A DNA stretch of 10,735 bases. It comes from an uncultured Lachnospiraceae bacterium (GTDB lineage: Bacteria; Bacillota; Clostridia; Lachnospirales; Lachnospiraceae). Below the pieces are notes generated by a model, which was not told the DNA's origin, searched no databases, and saw nothing but the letters and a program-made list of their open reading frames with translations. A program made the position numbers and the translations under genes. The DNA is taken from assembly GCA_910578115.1 (NCBI GenBank), contig CAJTPO010000015.1, positions 5,155 to 15,889 on the forward strand. Reading direction: 5' to 3'. Below, in pieces: positions 1-6,270 of the stretch; the stretch's first letter is position 1, and each line of letters starts with the position of its first letter.

Positions 1-387
1 AAAAAGCCACTGCGCATCCGTCTCCGGGACCGTATCCCGCCCGAGGATTCCCAGATAGAAGTCTTCCAGACACAGCACGCCCACGCGTCCCCTTCCCTGT
101 TCCTCCGTGACACGTCCCTTACACCCCATAAACTCCTGCGGCAGCGCCTCGTAGGCCGCCTGCATCTGTGCTCCGTACTGTCTGTATACCTCCCGGGGCA
201 GCCATACACAAAAAGATGGACCATAGTCATGATCCATCGACACTTCATCGTCAAACCCCAGGCATTCCGAGCCGTATCCTGCCAGCCCCACGGCGGTCTG
301 TCCGATCACCTGGGGAAACTTCGTCCGCAGCATTTCCTGCCCGTATGCCTTATAATATGCTTCCGCCAATTCCAATCCTTTTGTCAT
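1..387 (-). CDS. DUF4037 family protein, nucleotidyltransferase-like N-terminus (3' end beyond window)
   Basis: The minus-strand frame is open from an ATG at 387 to the window edge, giving the first 129 residues (MTKGLELAEAYYKAYG...). I recognise the DUF4037 family of Clostridia. Residues 39-54 read GS, then 11 residues, then DHD (G39, S40, D52, D54), which fits the GS-x(9-13)-DxD metal-binding pattern of the polymerase-beta nucleotidyltransferase fold; SMDHDYGP follows the family style. The start is fixed by an ATGA overlap: the ATG shares bases with the TGA stop of the upstream TPR gene, so the two are probably translationally coupled and may work as a pair. Substrate and biological role are unknown to me. 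The C-terminal part, which would carry the rest of DUF4037, is outside the window. Family call fairly sure; nucleotidyltransferase activity is inference. Confidence 0.8.
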   Translation of the reverse strand, partial: MTKGLELAEAYYKAYGQEMLRTKFPQVIGQTAVGLAGYGSECLGFDDEVSMDHDYGPSFCVWLPREVYRQYGAQMQAAYEALPQEFMGCKGRVTEEQGRGRVGVLCLEDFYLGILGRDTVPETDAQWLF

Positions 388-1241
388 TTGATCGCTTCCT
401 TCACTTCCTTTGCTTTCTGCAGATAGAACGCCTGTTTCTCCTGACTGCCCAGCTTCTCACAGACTGCGGCGCAGTTCTCACAGAGGATGGCGTAGCTCAT
501 ATTTTCTCCGAAATGCACCCTGACCTCGGCCAGCGCCTTCTCGTAATACTGCAGCGCCCTCTCATAGTCCTCCATCCGATACCAAGCTTCCGCCACGCCG
601 GCCAGCGCACCGCTATAGTGGGCATCCGTATTCTCGCCGCTTCGCTCAAACAGGGAAAGCGCCCGTTCCAGCAGTTCCTTTGCCTGCCCGGCCTCTCCCG
701 TCTTAAAATACAGCAGCGCAAGATTGGTCAGCGTCGTCGCCGTCTCCATCTCGCCGCCTTCCAGCTTCTCGATAATGGCCAGCGCCTTCCTCGCACAGGC
801 GATCGCTTCCTCGTTCTCCTCCGTCTTCTCAAGCAGGATGCTCATATTGTTATAAAGCCCCGCATACCGGTAATCCTCCGGCGGCAGAACACCGCTGTAG
901 ATCTGCAGCGCCTGTCTGTAATAGCGCAGCGCGGTGGCATAATCCCCCGCCGCCCGGTAAGCCGTGGCCGCATTCAGAAGGGTGGTGGCGAAATGCTCCG
1001 TGTTCTCCATCTGCAGCTCCTCCATCAGAAGCAGCACATCCTCCGCCGCCACATATGCCTTCTCGAAAGCCGACACGCTGCGGTAAAATCCGATCATCTC
1101 ATTGCAGATGCCGATATAGGCTCCATAATCCTCTTCCTCTTTGGCCTGCGCCAGAGAAGCCACAAGAAACGGATCCACCTTATCAATCTCCTGTTTTGCA
1201 AAATAGGAATCCAATTCTTCATAAAATTTGTCTAATTTCAT
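384..1241 (-). CDS. TPR-repeat protein, coupled to the DUF4037 gene
   Basis: This encodes 285 residues starting MKLDKFYEEL. About five tetratricopeptide repeats fill it: roughly residues 82-115, 125-160, 167-200, 209-242 and 249-282, with typical signatures such as LYNNMSILLEK, TNLALLYFKTGE and YRMEDYERALQYYEKAL. There is no signal peptide or membrane segment, so it is probably a cytoplasmic protein-interaction scaffold. The frame is open further upstream to a GTG at 1325, but no ribosome binding site lies there; ATG 1241 has TTTTGGAGCA just before it (short spacing) and GGGGA further up, and MKLDKFYEELDSYF is the usual family beginning. Its TGA overlaps the next gene's ATG by 4 bases, suggesting it acts with the DUF4037 protein. 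A 145-base gap separates it from hflC, so a promoter of its own is possible; I see only weak matches. Confidence 0.85.
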   Translation of the reverse strand: MKLDKFYEELDSYFAKQEIDKVDPFLVASLAQAKEEEDYGAYIGICNEMIGFYRSVSAFEKAYVAAEDVLLLMEELQMENTEHFATTLLNAATAYRAAGDYATALRYYRQALQIYSGVLPPEDYRYAGLYNNMSILLEKTEENEEAIACARKALAIIEKLEGGEMETATTLTNLALLYFKTGEAGQAKELLERALSLFERSGENTDAHYSGALAGVAEAWYRMEDYERALQYYEKALAEVRVHFGENMSYAILCENCAAVCEKLGSQEKQAFYLQKAKEVKEAIK

Positions 1242-1386
1242 TGCTCCAAAATTCCCCTTCAAAATGTAGTCGTCACCTGTCCTGCCTGAAACGGCGCCAT
1301 ACCGCACTACGGCATCCAACATCACACTAATCTGTCCGTCAAAGATTATCGCCGCTCCTCATACGTAAACCTCTACGGGCGTCGCT

Positions 1387-2457
1387 CTAATACTGTCCGT
1401 TGAAGATCTGCGCGATCGGCGAATCATCCGACAGGATGATGGTCTTATTATCTCCCCGCATACTTTCTTTCAGCGCATCCAGCGCGCGGACAAACGAATA
1501 GAAATCCATTTTCGCCGGATCGGAATAGGCATTCGTCAGAATCTTCATATACTCAGCCTCTCCCTCCGCCACAGTCGCCTCCGCCTTGGCCTGCGCATCG
1601 GAAAGCATGATGGACACTTCCTTATCCGTGGTGTTCTCGATCATCTTCGCCTCGGACTTACCCTCCGCCGTATACTGGGCCGCGATATTCTCACGCTCGG
1701 AGATCATACGGGTATAGACGGCCTGCTTGTTGTCGTCGGGCAGATCCAGCTTCTTCACCTCCACCGCGGAGATCTCGATGCCGTACTGCTCCTCCACATG
1801 GTTGATCTGGGCCATGATCTCCTCCGTCAGGGAAGTAATCTCGATCACCTCTTCATGATCCTCCGAGATGACCATATCGTTGTTCTTCACTTCCTCCGGG
1901 TTCTGGTCCACCGTGATCGTCATCTTGCCGTCACGGCTGCGGATCACTTCGTCCTGTTTCATATTGGAGATGGTATTCTTGGTCGCATTATATACGATCG
2001 CGTCAATACGTCCTTCCGCATTGTTTACCGAACAGCTCAGCGTCTGTGCGAATTTAAGCGGATCCGTCACATGCCAGAGCACATAGCTGTCCACGATCAT
2101 CGTCTTCTTATCGGACGTGATGACATCCGATGACGGCAGATCGTAAAGCAGAAGTTCCTTCGGGATCGTATCCACCGACTCGATAAATGGAATCTTAAAG
2201 GACAGGCCCGCATCCGTCACCACGCGCTGAACCCGGCCAAACTGTCTGATCAGCTTAAACTGGTTCTGCTTCGTCACCACCATGGAATTGCCAAGCAGTA
2301 TCAATGCCACTACGGCAATAAGCGTCAGCAGAATGCCCGCTCCTGCCCCTTTTTTGTTCTTCTCTCCTTTGCCCTTTTTCCTTGTGCCGTCGGAATTGAA
2401 CCGCTCAAAATCCCCGGCGCCGTTATTTGTATTAAAATTTTGATTAAAATCAGCCAT
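1387..2457 (-). CDS. hflC: HflC, SPFH/Band 7 membrane protein (FtsH protease modulator)
   Basis: This is a 356-residue SPFH (prohibitin-like) protein. It has a polar, lysine-rich N-terminus (about 20-37), one membrane segment (about 39-56, GAGILLTLIAVVALILLG), then the SPFH domain (about 60-250; RQFGRVQRVVTDAGLSFKIPF, YVLWHVTDPLKF). A helical region follows (MISERENIAAQYTAEGKSEAKMIENTTDKEV, about 251-305) with the HflC-typical DFYSFVRALDALK near 318-330. In well-studied bacteria HflC pairs with HflK on the outer face of the membrane around FtsH and modulates its proteolysis; that role is carried over by homology, and no ftsH is visible here. The start is supported by GGGAG 6 bases before the ATG. 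About 50 residues (165-215) look like extra acidic sequence inserted in the SPFH domain. It lies 98 bases downstream of hflK on the same strand, so probably one operon. Confidence 0.9.
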   Translation of the reverse strand: MADFNQNFNTNNGAGDFERFNSDGTRKKGKGEKNKKGAGAGILLTLIAVVALILLGNSMVVTKQNQFKLIRQFGRVQRVVTDAGLSFKIPFIESVDTIPKELLLYDLPSSDVITSDKKTMIVDSYVLWHVTDPLKFAQTLSCSVNNAEGRIDAIVYNATKNTISNMKQDEVIRSRDGKMTITVDQNPEEVKNNDMVISEDHEEVIEITSLTEEIMAQINHVEEQYGIEISAVEVKKLDLPDDNKQAVYTRMISERENIAAQYTAEGKSEAKMIENTTDKEVSIMLSDAQAKAEATVAEGEAEYMKILTNAYSDPAKMDFYSFVRALDALKESMRGDNKTIILSDDSPIAQIFNGQY

Positions 2458-2555
2458 AATAATCTCCCATTTCTGCTCGATCTGCGTTTGGATACAAGCA
2501 CAAATCTGCCTCTAAACCTGTTCCGACCCTAAAACAATCTTCCAAACCGCCGCGA

Positions 2556-3584
2556 TCATTCCTCTGTCTGGTCATCCTCCGTCTGCGTATTCACGGTACT
2601 GTTGATCGAACCACCCGTTTTCGTCGTGGAAGAATCACCCTCCTCCGATACAAAGCTGTCAAGCGGCAGAATCGTATTCATATTGCCGTCCTTACTCTGG
2701 ATCACAACCTTTACATCCGGCAGAATATTCTCCATCGCTTCATAGAACATTCTCTTCTTCGTCACCTCGGGATATTTCGCATATTCCTGGTACATGGAAT
2801 TGAAACGGGCCGCCTGGCCGTTGGCTTCGTTGATCCTCTCCTGTCTGGCCGCCTCGGCATCCTGCAGGATCTTGTCTGCCTCGGCCTCCGCGTTGGGGAT
2901 CTGCTCGTTGCGGTATTTGTTGGCATTGTTTAAGGCCGTTTCTTTCCCCTGCTTGGCTGTCTCCACTTCCTTAAAGGCGTTCTCCACCTCCGCGGTAGGC
3001 GGTGTAGCATCCTGAATCGTTATATTCACAAGCTGGATACCGATATCATAGTCCTCCAGCTTATCCAGGATCATCTGCTTGATATTGGACTGGATCTCGT
3101 TCTTCCCCGTGGTCAAGACACTGTCCACACTGTAGGAACCGATCGTCGTCCTGATACAGTTCTGGGCGATATTCTTCAAAATCTCCTCCGGATTGCGGGA
3201 GGCGTACAGAGCCTTGACCGGATCGGTCACTCTATACTCGGCATAGAAATCCACATAAATAAAGTTATAATCCGATGTGATCATCATCGCATCGTCTTCT
3301 TCCCCATCGTCATGATAGCCGATGGAAAAGCCCTGGATCGTCGTATTCACCTTATTGACAGTCTGAATGAACGGGATCTTGAAATGCAGACCCGGTGTGG
3401 TGACCGCCTTCGGTGATCCGAACGTGCAGACAACCGCCTGCTCCTCCTCCTGAATGGAATAATAAGATCCACTCACCAAAATGACCAGAACTGCTATGGC
3501 TATAATGATGCCGACTGCCGATTTACCTTTGCCCCTGTCAAATTTATGCAGGTTTTCCATTGTTTTCTTCTTCGCGCCGAACAT
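2556..3584 (-). CDS. hflK: HflK, SPFH/Band 7 membrane protein (FtsH protease modulator)
   Basis: The product is 342 residues beginning MFGAKKKTMENLHKF. A single membrane helix lies at about 23-38 (VGIIIAIAVLVILVSG), the SPFH domain at about 40-215 (EEEQAVVCTFGSPKAVTTPGLHFKIPF; VNITIQDATPPTAEVENAFKEV is the HflK-type signature), and a charged coiled coil at about 205-265 (EAEADKILQDAEAARQERINEA). The C-terminus is a Ser/Thr/Glu-rich tail (about 313-342). The frame is open 11 codons further up, but ATG 3584 is preceded by GGGAGG at 3591-3596 with 6-base spacing, which decides the start. The HflK/HflC assignment follows gene order (hflK first) and the DVDPP-like motif, here DATPP. It is expected to form a hetero-oligomer with HflC in the membrane. 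Transcription starts in the divergent AT-rich region shared with the phosphatase gene. Confidence 0.9.
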   Translation of the reverse strand: MFGAKKKTMENLHKFDRGKGKSAVGIIIAIAVLVILVSGSYYSIQEEEQAVVCTFGSPKAVTTPGLHFKIPFIQTVNKVNTTIQGFSIGYHDDGEEDDAMMITSDYNFIYVDFYAEYRVTDPVKALYASRNPEEILKNIAQNCIRTTIGSYSVDSVLTTGKNEIQSNIKQMILDKLEDYDIGIQLVNITIQDATPPTAEVENAFKEVETAKQGKETALNNANKYRNEQIPNAEAEADKILQDAEAARQERINEANGQAARFNSMYQEYAKYPEVTKKRMFYEAMENILPDVKVVIQSKDGNMNTILPLDSFVSEEGDSSTTKTGGSINSTVNTQTEDDQTEE

Positions 3585-3621
3585 AGTTCTCCTCCCTGTG
3601 AAATTAATGCGATACATCTTC

Positions 3622-3652
3622 TATACATCTCTGTTATTATATACTATAATAA
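3622..3652 (+). promoter_or_regulatory. Divergent promoter region with an inverted repeat (phosphatase / hflK)
   Basis: A plus-strand promoter fits well: TATACA (3622-3627) as -35, a 17-base spacer, and TATAAT (3645-3650) as -10, about 48 bases of leader before the phosphatase gene. On the minus strand a TATAAT (3641-3636) could be the hflK -10, but I see no good -35. Both -10 elements lie within an inverted repeat TTATTAT-atact-ATAATAA (3634-3652), so a single regulator bound there could block both genes; at such AT content the repeat could also be chance. Confidence 0.5.
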
Positions 3653-3704
3653 ACAAAAACACTAATTAAATTTTGCTAAAGCGTAATCTACGGAGGAAAA
3701 CATT

Positions 3705-4505
3705 ATGAAAATTATTTTTGTCAGACACGGAGATCCTGATTATGAACATGACACATTGACGGAGAAAGGCATCCGGGAGGCAAAGCTGCTCTCGGACCGC
3801 ACGGTAAACTGGCCGGTGACACAATTCTACTGTTCTCCCCTTGGCCGGGCACAGAAAACCGCTTCCTACACCCTCGAGCGGGTTGGACGGGAAGCCATTA
3901 CTCATGACTGGATGAAGGAATTCTTCTATCCGATCGAGGATCCCGTCACCGGCCGGGTCGGCGTACCCTGGGACTTCATGCCGGAATACTGGACGAATAT
4001 TCCCCAGATGTATGACAGGGAAGGCTGGAAGGAAACGGAAATCTACCGTTCCAACCCCGCACTGCTCCCTGCCTACGCCGAAGTATGCGAAGGAATTGAC
4101 AATATTCTGGCCTCCTATGGTTACCGAAGACACCACAATTATTATCTGCACGAAAATCTCTCCACACAGAAAGGCGCAGAACAGCCTGCGGCGGCACAAA
4201 GCGGTGCACCAGACCATGCTGACAATACGACAAATACGACCGGCCAAACAGACAGCACCATCGTGATCTTCTGTCATCTGGGCGTGACCTGTGTGATGAT
4301 GAGCCATCTGCTGGGTATATCCCCTGCGCTGCTGTTCCACAGCCTCTATCTGGCTCCCACATCAGTCACCATCCTGGGCACAGAAGAACGCCGTGGCAAT
4401 ATCGCCCAGTTCCGGGCGCAGGTCATCGGAGATGCCAGCCACCTGACAAAAGGCGGTGAACCGATCTCTGCCGCAGGATATTTTACCGATGTATTCCAGG
4501 GATAA
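3705..4505 (+). CDS. Histidine phosphatase (phosphoglycerate mutase-like) family protein
   Basis: The 266-residue protein begins MKIIFVRHGDPDYEHDTLTEKG. It carries the RHG motif at 7-9 (H8 is the phospho-accepting histidine in this family), the second conserved arginine in SPLGRAQKTA (R48), an acidic residue in WMKEFF (E72, probable proton donor) and the second active-site histidine in FCHLG (H191). All the expected catalytic residues are therefore present. The substrate cannot be told; members act on phosphosugars, phosphoproteins or nucleotides. The stretch from about 150 to 183 (KGAEQPAAAQSGAPDHADNT region) is a low-complexity linker between the two halves. GGAGG lies 7-8 bases before the ATG. 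It is the only plus-strand gene in the left two-thirds of the window, transcribed divergently from hflK and ended by the terminator at 4541-4577. Confidence 0.88.
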   Translation: MKIIFVRHGDPDYEHDTLTEKGIREAKLLSDRTVNWPVTQFYCSPLGRAQKTASYTLERVGREAITHDWMKEFFYPIEDPVTGRVGVPWDFMPEYWTNIPQMYDREGWKETEIYRSNPALLPAYAEVCEGIDNILASYGYRRHHNYYLHENLSTQKGAEQPAAAQSGAPDHADNTTNTTGQTDSTIVIFCHLGVTCVMMSHLLGISPALLFHSLYLAPTSVTILGTEERRGNIAQFRAQVIGDASHLTKGGEPISAAGYFTDVFQG

Positions 4506-4540
4506 ATCAGGTCCGGAGAATATCGAATAATTTCATACAG

Positions 4541-4577
4541 AAAGACCATGCTCCCACTTATCCGAAGCATGGTCTTT
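4541..4577. terminator. Bidirectional intrinsic terminator between phosphatase gene and trpS
   Basis: AAAGACCATGCT (4541-4552) is the exact reverse complement of AGCATGGTCTTT (4566-4577), giving a 12-bp stem with a 13-base loop. On both strands the stem ends in TTT followed by a pyrimidine-rich stretch (CCTTTGTG on plus, CTGTAT on minus). It lies between the convergent stops at 4505 and 4594, as expected for a shared terminator. Confidence 0.85.
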
Positions 4578-4593
4578 CCTTTGTGTGACTGAT

Positions 4594-5598
4594 TTACCGG
4601 ACTCTTTCCGGAAAACCGATCTTCTTCTGCACCCTGCGCAGAGTCTTCGTAGCATAATAGCCCGCCTTCTCCGCATTTTCCTTGATAATCTTATCAATAT
4701 AGTCCTTGTTGCCGGACAGGTCATGGAATCTGTCCTGCAGCGGTTTCAAGACACCGACAACAGCCTCCCCCACAGCCATCTTAAAGTCGCCGTAACCTTT
4801 ACCCGCAAACTCCTGCTCCGTCTCCTGGGGCGTCTTTCCCGTGCAGGCACAGTAAATATCGATCAGGTTACGGATTCCCGGCTGCTCCTCACAATAACGG
4901 ACACAAGCCTCCGAATCTGTCACTGCCCGCTTAAATTTACGGATAATTGTATCCGGATCGTCCATCAGGTAAATGCTGGCGTTCAGATTCTCATCGGACT
5001 TGGACATCTTCTTCGAGGGATCCTGCAAACTTTTAATACTGGCTCCTGTCCTGCCCAGATAAGGCTCCGGAATCGTGAAAACATCCCCATAAACGCCATT
5101 GAAGCGCTGCGCGATATCCCGCGTAATCTCCAGATGCTGCAGCTGATCTTTGCCCACCGGCACCACATCCGCCTGATACAGCAGGATATCAGCCGCCATC
5201 AGGACAGGATAAGTAAATAACCCGGCGTTGATATTGTCCGCATGTTTGGAAGCCTTGTCCTTAAACTGTGTCATGCGGTTTAATTCTCCCATATAGGTAA
5301 AGCAGTTCAGGATCCAGGACAACTCTGCATGGCCGGATACATGGGACTGATAGTAAAGACAGTTCTTCTCCGGATCAATCCCCGCCGCTATGTACAAAGT
5401 CAGCAGATTTCTTGCCCTTTTCCGCAGCTCCGCCGGATCCTGCCGCACCGTGATGGAATGCAGATCAACCACCGAGTAAAAGCACATATATTCATCACAC
5501 AGCGTAACCCAGTTTTTTAATGCGCCCAGATAATTGCCAAGTGTCAAATTGCCCGTCGCCTGCATCCCGCTGAATAAAACTTTCTTTCCGTCTAACAT
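4594..5598 (-). CDS. trpS: Tryptophanyl-tRNA synthetase
   Basis: This class Ic aminoacyl-tRNA synthetase joins tryptophan to tRNA-Trp in the cytoplasm. Its 334 residues are the normal bacterial length. The HIGH-equivalent is TGNLTLGNYLGA (15-26; TrpRS usually has T-I-G-N here), the region FTYPVLMAADILLYQADVVPVGKDQLQH spans about 128-155, and KMSKS is at 197-201. The C-terminal helical anticodon-binding part is complete. GGAGG lies 4 bases before ATG 5598, in a GGAGGAG run (5601-5607). The upstream 200 bases lack a T-box: neither the AGGGTGGNACCGCG antiterminator sequence nor a tryptophan specifier stem is seen, so tRNA-sensing control is not evident. A possible promoter lies at 5681-5710. Confidence 0.97.
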   Translation of the reverse strand: MLDGKKVLFSGMQATGNLTLGNYLGALKNWVTLCDEYMCFYSVVDLHSITVRQDPAELRKRARNLLTLYIAAGIDPEKNCLYYQSHVSGHAELSWILNCFTYMGELNRMTQFKDKASKHADNINAGLFTYPVLMAADILLYQADVVPVGKDQLQHLEITRDIAQRFNGVYGDVFTIPEPYLGRTGASIKSLQDPSKKMSKSDENLNASIYLMDDPDTIIRKFKRAVTDSEACVRYCEEQPGIRNLIDIYCACTGKTPQETEQEFAGKGYGDFKMAVGEAVVGVLKPLQDRFHDLSGNKDYIDKIIKENAEKAGYYATKTLRRVQKKIGFPERVR

Positions 5599-5680
5599 GT
5601 CTCCTCCATTCTGAAAAATCCGCCGCCGGAATCCTTCTTTCTCTTTCCCGTTAAGGCATTTTCTACACTTTCTTTGAAAC

Positions 5681-5710
5681 AGTTTAACACTGCCCCTCCT
5701 TTCTCGTCAA
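5681..5710 (-). promoter_or_regulatory. Possible trpS promoter
   Basis: On the minus strand TTGACG (5710-5705, five of six matches to -35) is followed after 18 bases by TAAACT (5686-5681, four of six matches to -10), giving a leader of about 75 bases for trpS. The -35 lies within the loop of the inverted repeat at 5687-5736. Support is by consensus matching only. Confidence 0.35.
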
Positions 5711-5736
5711 CCAAAAAGAAAAAGGAAGGGCAGTGT
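5687..5736. repeat. Inverted repeat upstream of trpS
   Basis: ACACTGCCC (5687-5695) and GGGCAGTGT (5728-5736) are perfect 9-base inverted copies; CCTTT/AAAGG inside the loop can extend the pairing. There is no T-run directly after either arm, so it is not a standard terminator. It surrounds the -35 of the possible trpS promoter and could be an operator-like or RNA structure between the cysteine-rich gene and trpS. A smaller inverted repeat, CGGGTT/AACCCG (5756-5777), lies just beyond it. Confidence 0.45.
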
Positions 5737-5798
5737 GATAACTGCTCCGCTCATTCGGGTTCGCGAAACGAAACCCGCAAACAAGCTTTGCTCACTTT

Positions 5799-6077
5799 CT
5801 ACTTGTCATTGCAGCCGCAGCTGTCGGAAAACGGTCTCGGCTCGAAACGCGGCTCAAAACGGGAATCGTTACCGCAGGAGCAGTCACGCTCCGGTTCGCG
5901 TTCCCTTCCGCACTCACGTTCCCGCTCTCTTCCACACTCGCATTCCCGCTCTCTCGGGCGGCATGGCGGCGGCGGTACGGGCCTGGGCTTTTCACAGCCA
6001 CAGCCTGTATCTCTGCCGCATCCACAGCCGTTGCGGCCGCAGAACAATAAAAACAACAGAATAATACTACAGTTCAT
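5799..6077 (-). CDS. Small cysteine-rich protein with Arg/Glu repeats, function unknown
   Basis: This encodes 92 residues. A short hydrophobic start (MNCSIILLFLLFCG, 1-14) is followed by 14 cysteines in total, ten of them in five CxC pairs (18-20, 26-28, 46-48, 66-68, 87-89). A proline run occurs at 35-38, an 8-residue Arg/Glu/Cys repeat at about 42-64 (units like ERECECGR, ERERECGR), and a FEPR tandem at 74-81. I do not recognise a named family. Similar short cysteine-rich proteins with hydrophobic starts occur in Clostridia and some are spore-coat-like or metal-binding, but that is only a loose parallel. The start is supported by AAGGAG about 10 bases before the ATG. The strange codon pattern comes from the tandem repeats; several opposite-strand frames are also open, so the coding strand rests on the ribosome binding site and the regular CxC pattern. 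Confidence 0.7.
   Translation of the reverse strand: MNCSIILLFLLFCGRNGCGCGRDTGCGCEKPRPVPPPPCRPRERECECGRERERECGREREPERDCSCGNDSRFEPRFEPRPFSDSCGCNDK
5906..5953. repeat. Two-copy 24-bp tandem repeat inside the cysteine-rich gene
   Basis: The units 5906-5929 and 5930-5953 match at 21 of 24 bases. Each encodes an 8-residue Arg/Glu/Cys-Gly unit in the minus-strand protein. A more decayed copy seems to lie just before them (about 5882-5905). Being in multiples of three, such repeats can gain or lose copies without breaking the frame. Confidence 0.75.
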
Positions 6078-6100
6078 ATCTTCTCATCTCCTTTTTACCT

Positions 6101-6220
6101 GACGGTTCAGATGTCTTCCCTGTTACGGATATCCGATCGCCAGCTTTACGACGGTACGGATGTCTACAGGCACTACTCGACAGTACGGTCAGCACATTGT
6201 ATGTACTGCCCTGTCTGAAC
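6101..6220 (-). promoter_or_regulatory. Repeat-bearing, foldable leader upstream of the cysteine-rich gene
   Basis: The 193 bases between the DUF5662 and cysteine-rich genes contain no convincing gene. Read on plus, GACGGTTCAGATGTCT (6101-6116) and GACGGTACGGATGTCT (6150-6165) are direct repeats with 14 of 16 matches; GACAGTACGG (6179-6188) is a shorter third copy. Pairing is also possible: CAGTAC/GTACTG (6181-6186 with 6203-6208), and GTTCAGA/TCTGAAC (6105-6111 with 6214-6220) could close a domain of about 115 bases. Its 3' end reaches almost to the ribosome binding site. It could be a 5' leader RNA or a dispersed intergenic repeat; no known riboswitch class was recognised. Confidence 0.4.
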
Positions 6221-6225
6221 TGCCA

Positions 6226-6256
6226 CTTTTTTCATACCTTATCGTATGCAAAAAAG
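6226..6256. repeat. AT-rich inverted repeat downstream of the DUF5662 gene
   Basis: CTTTTTT-CATAC pairs with GTATG-c-AAAAAAG around a 6-base loop (6238-6243), with one bulged base (C6249). On either strand the 3' arm ends in A's rather than T's, so it does not fit an intrinsic terminator for the DUF5662 gene that stops at 6271, although it lies in the right place. Confidence 0.45.
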
Positions 6257-6270
6257 AGTGAGAAGGTTAC

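Noticed and set aside
168..1235. Long plus-strand open frame (355 codons) opposite the TPR gene
   Set aside because: It is rich in Arg, Leu, His and Pro, has no family resemblance and lies antisense to a clear TPR protein with typical repeats; it is a shadow.
3634..3652. Insertion-sequence end or attachment site
   Set aside because: The inverted repeat is short, AT-only in character and explained by overlapping promoter elements; no transposase or integrase is nearby.
3666..4340. Minus-strand open frame opposite the histidine phosphatase gene
   Set aside because: No domain resemblance; the opposite strand encodes a phosphatase with all catalytic motifs and a strong ribosome binding site.
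5687..5736. Intrinsic terminator of the cysteine-rich gene
   Set aside because: The 9-base stem has a 32-base loop and no T-run after the 3' arm on either strand.
5599..5798. T-box leader for trpS
   Set aside because: No AGGGTGGNACCGCG-like sequence and no recognisable specifier stem on the minus strand.
5674..6102. Plus-strand frame with RSRS/PHSRSR repeats over the cysteine-rich gene
   Set aside because: Its repeats are the antisense of the 24-bp unit; it lacks a ribosome binding site, and the minus-strand frame has a better start context and regular CxC spacing.
6161..6262. Short plus-strand frame starting ATG at 6160 region (33 codons) and a 20-codon minus frame (ATG near 6234)
   Set aside because: Neither has an acceptable ribosome binding site, and both fall in a repeat-bearing foldable region; probably chance frames.
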